This document shows positions 1-6,116 of a stretch of DNA of 64,000 nt, piece by piece. The DNA lies in assembly GCF_000422665.1 (NCBI RefSeq), contig NZ_AUGM01000001.1:675352-739351 (forward strand), given 5' to 3'. The notes under the pieces were generated by a model. The model saw nothing but the letters and a program-made list of their open reading frames with translations. It was not told where the DNA came from and ran no database searches. Origin of the DNA: Ferrimonas senticii DSM 18821 (GTDB taxonomy: Bacteria; Pseudomonadota; Gammaproteobacteria; Enterobacterales; Shewanellaceae). A program made the position numbers and the translations under genes. Every line of letters begins with the position of its first letter. Within the stretch, counting starts at the first letter, position 1.

Positions 1-298
1 TTCGACCTGCGCCGGCAATCAGCCCCCACGGATGCAGCATCCGTCCTACGACCCAGCCAATCGTCACCGTTGCCAGCAGCCATGACGGCGCTTGATGGTA
101 TTCAAGCAGCGCAATTAACGGCAGTGCAAACACCGCGTATTCAATTAAGTTCGCGTGCGCGCGGATCCGCAGTTCCAACCGGCGATTATCCCGATGGCCG
201 ATCCCCACCGCTTCAGCGCGGCGAACTTGCACCACCATAAACGCTAATATCAGCGCCAACAGCGCCGTTAAAGAAACCGCAATTGTCGTCCAAAACAT
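1..298 (-). CDS. MAPEG family membrane protein (partial, C-terminus outside window)
   Basis: This reading frame starts at ATG 298 on the minus strand, behind an AGAGGAAAA ribosome-binding site, and runs off the left edge, so only about the first 99 residues are visible. The N-terminus is a hydrophobic helix (roughly residues 3-22). It is followed by the MAPEG signature region, with a GHRDN stretch, an ELRIRAHANL stretch and an E at the start of the next helix. In the family, the Arg-x-His-x-Asn segment contributes to the glutathione-binding or active-site region. MAPEG proteins are integral membrane enzymes or homologues of unknown substrate in bacteria, and no substrate can be assigned here. 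The family call rests on the conserved charged segment between the first two helices and on the helix spacing. Confidence 0.75.
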   Translation of the reverse strand, partial: MFWTTIAVSLTALLALILAFMVVQVRRAEAVGIGHRDNRRLELRIRAHANLIEYAVFALPLIALLEYHQAPSWLLATVTIGWVVGRMLHPWGLIAGAGR

Positions 299-424
299 GG
301 TTTTTCCTCTTTATTGTTATGTGGTTAAGTTGCAACCTCGCACACTAAGCCAAGATAAATCCATTCTGCCAAATGGCCAACCACTGATATAATCGAGCCA
401 ATCAACTTATCTGGAGTGCTGAAC

Positions 425-781
425 ATGAGCATCAACCCACAATCTTTCCTAAGCCAAGGCAGCCAAGCCCGCTACGATGCCACCGTTGAAGGCGCTAAAG
501 CCAACAATGCCCTGTGGACTCTGGCCGATGACAACGGCTGCGTGATCTTGAGTAACGACACCGAGCAATGTCTGGTGGTTTGGCACGACGAAGCGATCGC
601 CAAAGCGTGGGCAACTGATGAGTTCGCCAACACTACCCCGCTGAAGATTGAACTGGATGCCTTTATTGAAAAATGGGTACCGGGCATGACCAACGACGGC
701 TTCGAGCTGATCGTTGGCCCAGACATCGAAGGCGAAGGCATCGTGGTTGCCCCAGAAGAGTTCGCTGAAGAGCTGGCATAA
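425..781 (+). CDS. DUF2750 family protein
   Basis: This is a 118-residue cytosolic protein with no signal peptide or membrane segment. It is acidic and matches the DUF2750 layout: an N-terminal helix (SFLSQGSQARYDATVEGAKA), then a W-T-L-x-D-x-x-G-C strand, a WHDEAIAKAWA helix and a conserved W-V-P-G segment around residue 85. The function of the family is unknown. GTG 416 is also in frame, but a GGAG Shine-Dalgarno at 413-416 sits 8 nt before ATG 425, so ATG is chosen. It is a single-gene unit closed by a strong intrinsic terminator just downstream. Confidence 0.82.
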   Translation: MSINPQSFLSQGSQARYDATVEGAKANNALWTLADDNGCVILSNDTEQCLVVWHDEAIAKAWATDEFANTTPLKIELDAFIEKWVPGMTNDGFELIVGPDIEGEGIVVAPEEFAEELA

Positions 782-801
782 CCGCCCTTGAATGACCTAA
801 T

Positions 802-834
802 CAACGCCCCGCATAGCGGGGCGTTGTTGTTTTT
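802..834 (+). terminator. Intrinsic terminator of the DUF2750 gene
   Basis: A perfect GC-rich stem (CAACGCCCCGC / GCGGGGCGTTG) with a 3-nt loop is followed by a T-rich tract (TTGTTTTT). It lies about 20 nt after the DUF2750 stop codon and separates that gene from the purine operon leader. Confidence 0.9.
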
Positions 835-943
835 AACATCCTGATAAAACACGGTTAAAACAACACCACTTAGGCGCATATTGCGCATCTATCGATTGCT
901 TTCGACCCGTTGCCACGTACACTGCCGCCAACAATTTAATGGC

Positions 944-1008
944 GCTGTATATCTCTGGAAATTTGGTCCAGAAGTTTCTACCGCAAGACCCAATCTTGCG
1001 ACTACGGC
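944..1008 (+). promoter_or_regulatory. Candidate purine riboswitch aptamer, guanine class (C at the specificity position)
   Basis: The leader of the permease-xpt operon folds as the three-way purine aptamer. P1 is GCTGT (944-948) with ACGGC (1004-1008). P2 is TCTGGA/TCCAGA with a 7-nt loop ending in GG. The J2/3 core AGTTTCTACC is identical to the purine riboswitch consensus. P3 is GCAAGA/TCTTGC with a CCCAA loop, and the 3' junction is GACT. The GG of loop 2 and the CC of loop 3 allow the known loop-loop contact. The C in GACT corresponds to C74 of the Bacillus xpt aptamer, which reads guanine/hypoxanthine rather than adenine. Compared with the Bacillus form, J1/2 is one base shorter and loop 3 two bases shorter. 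Downstream, 1004-1009 could alternatively pair with 1032-1037, which lies in the loop of a GGCTG/CAGCC hairpin (1025-1045), giving a plausible switch. No U-tract follows, so translational control is more likely than termination. Confidence 0.8.
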
Positions 1009-1102
1009 TGACCTCTCTGACAATGGCTGATGGCCGTTGCCAGCCTCTGCGATATCCGCCCATAAATTGCCTTGAAAACATCAATAACCGACAGGCATTA
1101 CC

Positions 1103-2446
1103 TTGGCTACCTCTACTCTTCTCGATTCGATCTTTAAGCTCTCTGAGCGCAAAACCACCGTGGCGACCGAAATGTACGCCGGCTTCGTTACCTTTTTGGC
1201 GATGTGCTACATCTTAGCGGTTAACCCTGCTGTACTGGGCGGTATCGAAGGTTTTGATAAAGGCGCGGTATTTACCGCCACCGCTCTAGCGTCGGCGTTT
1301 GCGACGCTGATCATGGGCTTCTTTGGTAACTACCCAGTAATGCTGGCTCCTGGCATGAGCATGAACGGCTTCTTTAAAGGGATGCTGCTGTCGGGCTCGG
1401 TAGCCATTTTGTGGCACGAAGCGCTGTTCGGGATCTTCCTCTCTGGCGTGGTTTACCTGCTGTTCTCGATGACGTCCGCTCGTAAGTACATGATTGAAGC
1501 GATCCCAGAAGATCTGAAACTGGCAGTGACCGTGTCACTGGGCTTGTTCATTACCTTCTTGGGTCTAAAAAACGCCGGTATCGTAGTCTCTAACCCATTT
1601 GTGTTGGTAGGTCTGGGTGACATCACCAAGCCACAAGTGGCCATCGCCTTTATCAGTCTGTTTGTGGCGCTAGGCTGCATGGTGCGCAACATCAAACTGG
1701 CCACCTTTATCGCCTTTATGACCTCAATGGGTCTGAGCTTGGCCTCTGATGCGTTGCTCGGCACCAACTTCGCACCACTGCCAGAGCAATGGTTCTCGCT
1801 GCCACCAAGCATCGCCCCAACCTTTGGCGCGATCTTTAACTTCGAATTTTTGACCGCCGATAAGCTGTTCGATCTGATGTTTATCGTGCTGATCTTCTTT
1901 ATCGTCGATTTCTTTGATGGCATGTCCACCATCGTTGGTGTCGGCCGCGACGCCGGCATCATCAGCAAAGATGGCAAGGTACCAAACGCGCGTTCAGCGC
2001 TGGTTGCCGACGCCGGTGGCACCATGGCCGGTGCGGTACTAGGTACCACCTCGATCACCAGTTTCTCTGAATCTGGCATCGCTTCGGCTCAGGGCGCGAA
2101 AACCGGTCTGGCCGCAGTGACCGTGGCGGGTCTGTTCCTGCTGTCACTGTGTATGTTCCCGATCTTCTCAATGTTCTCGGTATCCATTGTCGCACCAGCG
2201 ATGATTGTGGTCGGGATCTACATGATTGGCCGTCTGGGCCAGATCAACTGGGACAACATCGCCAGCCGCATCGCCACCTTCTTCACCATCATGTTTACCG
2301 TATTGAGCTTCTCGCCAGCCAACGGCATGGCAATGGGCTTTATCACCTACGCCTTTGCGATGGTGGTAGGCGGCAAAGGCCGTGAAGTACACCCTGTTAT
2401 CTACGGCTTGTCCGTGGTGTTTATCGCCTACCTGGTGATGCTGTAA
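1103..2446 (+). CDS. NCS2/AzgA-type purine base permease (guanine/hypoxanthine/adenine class)
   Basis: This is a 447-residue inner-membrane transporter with about 12-14 hydrophobic segments. It has the AzgA/PbuG/GhxP hallmarks: a short cytosolic start with FKLSERKTTVATE, the helix ending ILAVNPAVLGG, the APGMSMNGFF motif near residue 83, an FFIVDFFDGMSTIVGVG segment near residue 270 and TTSITSFSESGIASAQGAKTG. This family imports purine nucleobases with protons. The start is TTG 1103, preceded by a weak ACAGG site; it is preferred because the protein then begins like family members and the next in-frame starts would remove conserved N-terminal residues. It lies 10 nt upstream of the xanthine phosphoribosyltransferase gene and downstream of a purine aptamer. 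Substrate specificity among guanine, hypoxanthine and xanthine is inferred from that context only. Confidence 0.9.
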   Translation: MATSTLLDSIFKLSERKTTVATEMYAGFVTFLAMCYILAVNPAVLGGIEGFDKGAVFTATALASAFATLIMGFFGNYPVMLAPGMSMNGFFKGMLLSGSVAILWHEALFGIFLSGVVYLLFSMTSARKYMIEAIPEDLKLAVTVSLGLFITFLGLKNAGIVVSNPFVLVGLGDITKPQVAIAFISLFVALGCMVRNIKLATFIAFMTSMGLSLASDALLGTNFAPLPEQWFSLPPSIAPTFGAIFNFEFLTADKLFDLMFIVLIFFIVDFFDGMSTIVGVGRDAGIISKDGKVPNARSALVADAGGTMAGAVLGTTSITSFSESGIASAQGAKTGLAAVTVAGLFLLSLCMFPIFSMFSVSIVAPAMIVVGIYMIGRLGQINWDNIASRIATFFTIMFTVLSFSPANGMAMGFITYAFAMVVGGKGREVHPVIYGLSVVFIAYLVML

Positions 2447-2456
2447 GGACTACCCT

Positions 2457-3023
2457 ATGAACTTATTACAACAACGGATTTTGGCTGACGGCGTCGTTAA
2501 GAGCGCCGAAGCTTTAGACGCCAGCGCGTTTCTTACTAAGCAGATCGACGCGCAGTTGCTGAACTGGTGCGCCAAGGAGATCGTGGCCCACTTTGCCGAT
2601 GCCAACATCGACAAGGTGATCACCATTGAAGCCGGCGGCATCGCCATCGGCGTACTAACCGCGCTGGCACTGGGTAAGCCACTGGTGGTTTGCAAAAAAG
2701 CCGCCAGCATCTTAGATAACAGCGCGCTCTATACCGCGCCAGTGAAAAGCTTCACTAAAAACACCGAATACACCCTAAGCTGCGACAAAGCCCACGTTAA
2801 CGCCGGCGATCGGTTGCTGTTTGTGGATGATTTCCTGGCGCACGGCCAAGCTTTGCTGGGCATTCAATCGGTATGTCAGCAAGCTGAGGCCGAGTTCGTT
2901 GGTCTGGGTATCGTGATTGAAAAGTCGTTCCAAGGTGGCCGTCAGATCGCCGATGAACTGGGTCTGCAACAACTGTCGCTGGCGCGCTTAAAGTCGCTGG
3001 AAAACGGCGTCGAGTTCCTATAA
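2457..3023 (+). CDS. xpt: Xanthine phosphoribosyltransferase, Bacillus-type
   Basis: This is a 188-residue type I phosphoribosyltransferase of the Xpt family: xanthine + PRPP gives XMP + PPi, a cytosolic purine salvage step. The length and the N-terminal pattern (MNLLQQRILADGVV) match Gram-positive Xpt (about 190 aa) rather than the 150-aa enterobacterial Gpt. The PRPP-binding loop LLFVDDFLAHGQAL lies at residues 120-133, and a purine-proximal EAGGIAIG segment is at 58-65. The start ATG 2457 follows an AAGGA site after the permease stop, so the two genes form one operon. Permease plus xpt behind a guanine-class aptamer parallels the Bacillus xpt-pbuX operon. MITE copy 1 begins 6 nt after the stop. 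Confidence 0.88.
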   Translation: MNLLQQRILADGVVKSAEALDASAFLTKQIDAQLLNWCAKEIVAHFADANIDKVITIEAGGIAIGVLTALALGKPLVVCKKAASILDNSALYTAPVKSFTKNTEYTLSCDKAHVNAGDRLLFVDDFLAHGQALLGIQSVCQQAEAEFVGLGIVIEKSFQGGRQIADELGLQQLSLARLKSLENGVEFL

Positions 3024-3028
3024 GCAAT

Positions 3029-3275
3029 TAGGGCGTGTTGACGTTTACTGTATATTTTTGTGCCCGTTAGTGGCTGTTACTGACAGTAAATTGAACTTGG
3101 TAAGTTAACTAGACTGTTCGGCACTCATTATTAGGCACCTTTCAGGGTCGGACTAGCGGGTGTCACTCTTCGTCATACGATTTCGACGTAGAGCCACTAT
3201 GCCTTCAATCGCAATCCTCGATTGACAGCTGCTATCCTCGACCAAATTCTGAACACCAAACGTCAACACGCCCTA
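3029..3275 (-). mobile_element. MITE-like inverted-repeat element, copy 1 (reverse orientation)
   Basis: The 247-bp element is bounded by terminal inverted repeats TAGGGCGTGTTGACGTTT and its complement AAACGTCAACACGCCCTA. It has no transposase and no conserved reading frame. Its reverse complement aligns to the copies at 18366-18598 and 28739-29004. The first ~130 bp after one terminus (through TTTGGTCGAGGATA, GATTGCGATTGAAGGC and CTACGTCGAAATCGTATGACGAAGAGTGA) are well conserved, while the other half is divergent. It lies between convergent xpt and rlmJ, 17 nt before their shared terminator stem-loop region. No clear target-site duplication is visible beyond TA. Confidence 0.85.
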
Positions 3276-3291
3276 GTCAATCGATCGCCAG

Positions 3292-3323
3292 ATCAAAAAA
3301 GAGCGCCCTAGGGCGCTCTTTTT
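3292..3323. terminator. Bidirectional intrinsic terminator between xpt and rlmJ
   Basis: The perfect palindromic stem GAGCGCCC-TA-GGGCGCTC (3301-3318) has an A-run on its left (CAAAAAA) and TTTTT on its right, so it can terminate the purine operon on the plus strand and rlmJ on the minus strand. Confidence 0.9.
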
Positions 3324-3344
3324 GCTTCATGGAGTCTATGCCGC

Positions 3345-4184
3345 TTACTCCGGCACAATCCATTCGACTACAAAGTTGGCTTGGTCAGTTTGCGCCATCT
3401 TTTCGGTCAGCCATGGCAGCAGCTCGTTCATCTGCTGCTCTAGCTTCCACGGCGGGTTAATCACAATCATGCCAGAGCCGGTCATGCCGCGCTCATAGGT
3501 ATCGGCCATCACGTTCATCTCGATCTTCAAGATGTTACGAATGCCACTGGCTTTTAAGCGACGTTCAACAAAGTCGATGTTGTCACGCAGCACCACTGGG
3601 TACCAAATCGCGTAAGTACCGGTCGCCCAGCGCTTGTGGCCCTGCTCTACCCCTTTAACCATATCGGCGTATTCGGTTTTCAGTTCGTACGGCGGATCGA
3701 TCAGCACTACGCCACGACGCTCTTGCGGTGGCATCGCCGCTTTAATCTGCGCGTAGCCATCTTCTTTGTAGATTTTGGCGCGACGATCGCGAGCAAATTC
3801 TTGCTTCAGCAGCGGGAAATCGGTTGGATGCAGTTCGGTCATCACCATCCGATCTTGTTCGCGCAGCAACAGTGCCGCCAACTTCGGGCTACCTGGGTAG
3901 TAGCGCAGATTACCATTTGGGTTTAGCGCTTTGACCGCTTTCAGATAAGGATGCAGCGCCTGCGGGCAATCTTCACCCCATAGACGACCGATACCATCAA
4001 CAAACTCGCCGGTTTTTTCGGCGTGATCGGACTGCAGATCGTAACGGCCAGCACCGGAGTGGCTGTCGTGGTAAACAAACGGCTTATCTTTGGCTTTTAA
4101 TGCCTCGATAATCAGGGCTTGAACGGTGTGCTTGAGCACATCGGCGTGGTTTCCAGCGTGGTAGCTGTGACGGTAGCTGAGCAT
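3345..4184 (-). CDS. rlmJ: 23S rRNA (adenine(2030)-N6)-methyltransferase RlmJ
   Basis: This is a 279-residue SAM-dependent RNA methyltransferase that modifies A2030 of 23S rRNA. The N-terminus MLSYRHSYHAGNHADVLKH and the SHSGAGRY motif (residues 41-48) match RlmJ closely. The N6-adenine catalytic motif DPPY is at residues 163-166, and the length equals the enterobacterial protein (about 280 aa). A TTG three codons upstream is in frame, but ATG 4184 gives the family N-terminus. It is monocistronic, with a convergent shared terminator at 3292-3323. Confidence 0.95.
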   Translation of the reverse strand: MLSYRHSYHAGNHADVLKHTVQALIIEALKAKDKPFVYHDSHSGAGRYDLQSDHAEKTGEFVDGIGRLWGEDCPQALHPYLKAVKALNPNGNLRYYPGSPKLAALLLREQDRMVMTELHPTDFPLLKQEFARDRRAKIYKEDGYAQIKAAMPPQERRGVVLIDPPYELKTEYADMVKGVEQGHKRWATGTYAIWYPVVLRDNIDFVERRLKASGIRNILKIEMNVMADTYERGMTGSGMIVINPPWKLEQQMNELLPWLTEKMAQTDQANFVVEWIVPE

Positions 4185-4246
4185 CTGCGGCAACTCGTGA
4201 ATCTAAATGACCGCGTAATATAGCAGAGGCGCAGCGATCGCCAAGG

Positions 4247-4363
4247 CTATTTTCCGATGTTTGAACTGATGCGATCGGCTAACGCATTGATCAGCCGATC
4301 AACCAGTGGTGACACGAAGGGCACAATGACGGCCGAACAGGCCAGCGACAACAGCAAAGTCAT
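4247..4363 (-). CDS. Possible 38-residue hydrophobic small protein
   Basis: ATG 4363 opens a 38-codon frame ending at TAG 4247. The product begins MTLLLSLACSAVIVPFVSPL and continues with a charged tail (DRLINALADRISSNIGK). It has one predicted membrane helix in the first ~20 residues. No strong ribosome-binding site precedes it. It is unlike any family I recognise. It sits upstream of rlmJ on the same strand and next to a second, better-supported small hydrophobic ORF (4472-4603). It could be a small membrane protein or chance. Confidence 0.3.
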   Translation of the reverse strand: MTLLLSLACSAVIVPFVSPLVDRLINALADRISSNIGK

Positions 4364-4396
4364 GGGATATCCCGTGTTACGTCATAGAGGGCAGCT

Positions 4397-4416
4397 AATT
4401 AGACTTTAGTCTAATT
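4397..4416. repeat. Perfect inverted repeat between two small ORFs
   Basis: AATTAGAC-TTTA-GTCTAATT is a perfect 8-bp inverted repeat with a 4-nt spacer. It lies between the stop of the 43-residue small ORF and the start of the 38-residue one. There is no U-tract, so an operator or mRNA hairpin is more likely than a terminator. Confidence 0.5.
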
Positions 4417-4471
4417 GGCCGTCGAAGATCACGATTACGGCTATCCCGGCCCGATGGTTCAAAGTGGTACC

Positions 4472-4603
4472 CTAATCGTCGATCTGCTCACCGCGTTTGC
4501 GTTCGATAAAATCCAATACAAACGCCATCGCCAGCGACAACACCGGTCGCAGCAGCATGGTTAGCGGAATGGCCAACAGCGCCAAAAGTAGATATTCGAA
4601 CAT
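4472..4603 (-). CDS. 43-residue putative small membrane protein
   Basis: ATG 4603 is preceded at optimal spacing by GGAAGG, the best ribosome-binding site in this intergenic region. The frame ends at TAG 4472. The peptide starts MFEYLLLALLAIPLTMLLRP, giving one membrane helix, followed by a second hydrophobic stretch and an acidic/basic tail (FIERKRGEQIDD). The strong site, sensible topology and acidic end support a real gene, but I do not recognise the family. Single-helix accessory subunits and type I toxins both look like this; sequence alone cannot distinguish them. Confidence 0.5.
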   Translation of the reverse strand: MFEYLLLALLAIPLTMLLRPVLSLAMAFVLDFIERKRGEQIDD

Positions 4604-4938
4604 GAGGCCTTCCCCAGAGCGCCGTGACATCAATCTGTCGTTGTTGGCGCCTGCCAGTGGTTATTTTTAGGGCGTGAAATAATTCACTTGCAACGTCAAG
4701 GCACATTGAGGCTGCCCTGATAGATTGGCTAGCTTGTGCAGCCAATCGCAGGCGAGTGTATCAGTCTGAGATTACAAAAAGCAGTCGTTTGCCAGTCAGA
4801 TCAGGCTATTTTTCCCGCTTTTCTGGCAACTGCTTGAATTACTGGGGATTGTTTTTTGAGCACTGGCTCACACCAAATCAATACCAATAATCACTGATCT
4901 GGTGAGTCCTAACGAGTACCCAAACAACGATGTGGTGA

Positions 4939-5835
4939 TCACATCAAGATGCGGTTTAGGCGCCCTACCAGCTCCATCTGATTACGGCATTGGGTTTTAC
5001 GCAGAATATGCCGAATATGAGTGCGGATGGTGCTCTCTTCCACATGAAAATCCGCGGCAATCACCTTAGCCGGCACGCCACTGGCAATCTTCATCGCCAC
5101 TCGCCCCTCTTGCGGCGATAGGTTGAATAACCGGATCACCGACAGCAACGCGCCGCCGGTTTCGGTCACTGTCACCTCGGTAAATTGCAGCAGGATTTGA
5201 TTGGCACCATCAATCATGCCGTGCAGATCCAACCGCCAACTGTCCCGCTTATTGCCCAGCAGCAGTTGCCGCGCTTGACCATCGTTACTTTGCCGCAACT
5301 GCTCCATGCACTCCAGCAACTGCCGTTGTTGCGAGCGCTCCGCCAGCCGCAACTGCTGTTGTTGCACCGTCAACCAATCGCGTTTTAACAGTCGTTCAAA
5401 GGCACCATTGCCATGTTGGATCTTGCCATCGCAATCGACCACCATCAGCGGTTGCCGCCAGCGTACCGTCCACATCATGTGATACACCTGATCCTCGATA
5501 TGCTGCAATAACTGCTGTTGCTGCCATTGGCGCTGCCACTGTTGCAGCCGCTGGGCAATTTTGTCCGACTCGGCACCGCTAAATTGGCTGTCATTACGTT
5601 GCAGCCACAGTTGCACGCGGTCGTCCGCTTGCGATGACGGCCCGGTCAATGTTAGCTGTTGCACGGCCACCTGCGCCACCACCGGTTGGTGACTGGCGAT
5701 CAACCGCTGCGGTTGACCAAGGGGATCGGCAACAAACAAGGTGGCGCTGTCGGCGGCAAACTCATGGCAGAGCTTGCCCAGCAACTGTTGCCAATGTTCA
5801 GGATTGTGAAGTTCCGGATTTAAGTGCGCACCCAT
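4939..5835 (-). CDS. LuxR-family transcriptional regulator (C-terminal HTH)
   Basis: This is a 298-residue protein. The last ~65 residues (LFNLSPQEGRVAMKIASG...VEESTIRTHIRHILRKTQCRNQMELVGRL) form a GerE/LuxR-type helix-turn-helix. The glutamine-rich N-terminal ~220 residues resemble GAF/PAS-type sensory regions (a first part near 1-100 and an MMWTVRWRQPLMVVDCDGKIQHGNGAFERLL PAS-like segment) without a recognisable receiver aspartate pattern. A GTG at 5874 is in frame but its GGAG abuts the codon; ATG 5835 has AAGGA at proper spacing and is chosen. It is divergent from the glycerol-3-phosphate dehydrogenase gene, so that gene or the intervening small RNA are plausible targets. The ligand is unknown. 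Confidence 0.75.
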   Translation of the reverse strand: MGAHLNPELHNPEHWQQLLGKLCHEFAADSATLFVADPLGQPQRLIASHQPVVAQVAVQQLTLTGPSSQADDRVQLWLQRNDSQFSGAESDKIAQRLQQWQRQWQQQQLLQHIEDQVYHMMWTVRWRQPLMVVDCDGKIQHGNGAFERLLKRDWLTVQQQQLRLAERSQQRQLLECMEQLRQSNDGQARQLLLGNKRDSWRLDLHGMIDGANQILLQFTEVTVTETGGALLSVIRLFNLSPQEGRVAMKIASGVPAKVIAADFHVEESTIRTHIRHILRKTQCRNQMELVGRLNRILM

Positions 5836-5950
5836 ATGCAATTCCTTTTGCAATTTCAGCCACTTTGCCTGCACTCCTCAAAGTTGAGGACAACAGCCGC
5901 CAAGCCAGTCGCTAGCTTTATCAGTGTCTTCCTTACCCAATCGCTGCAGC

Positions 5951-5979
5951 TTGTTAAGCGGTTACAGGCAACGATTAAT
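5951..5979 (+). promoter_or_regulatory. Possible sigma-70 promoter of the intergenic RNA
   Basis: TTGTTA (5951-5956), a 17-nt spacer and ATTAAT (5974-5979) give a moderate sigma-70 match whose start point would fall near 5986, followed 50 nt later by an intrinsic terminator. Confidence 0.4.
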
Positions 5980-5985
5980 AAGCGG

Positions 5986-6061
5986 TGGCATTCCCTCAGG
6001 GTGTGGAAGCATTCCTCCTATGACAACCCTTTCGGCACATCCTTGCGATGTGCCTTTTTTT
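5986..6061 (+). ncRNA. Candidate small RNA (~76 nt) upstream of glpD-like gene
   Basis: A promoter-like pair at 5951-5979 and an intrinsic terminator at 6034-6061 (GGCACATC, 5-nt loop, GATGTGCC, then TTTTTTT) bracket about 76 nt with no start codon or frame. The body contains a GGTGGCATTCCC region and a related GTGGAAGCATTCC region that can form local hairpins. The terminator cannot belong to the LuxR-type gene, which is read the other way, and it lies before the start of the glpD-like gene. The options are an independent trans-acting small RNA or a leader that attenuates glpD. I do not recognise a known family. Confidence 0.45.
6034..6061 (+). terminator. Intrinsic terminator ahead of the glpD-like gene
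   Basis: An 8-bp perfect stem GGCACATC/GATGTGCC is followed by seven T residues. No plus-strand protein gene ends upstream, so it ends a short RNA or attenuates the downstream gene. Confidence 0.85.
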
Positions 6062-6116
6062 GTCGTTAATTCAACCAAGACAAAAAGGAAATGACTACTG
6101 TTAGCCTAGAACACAA

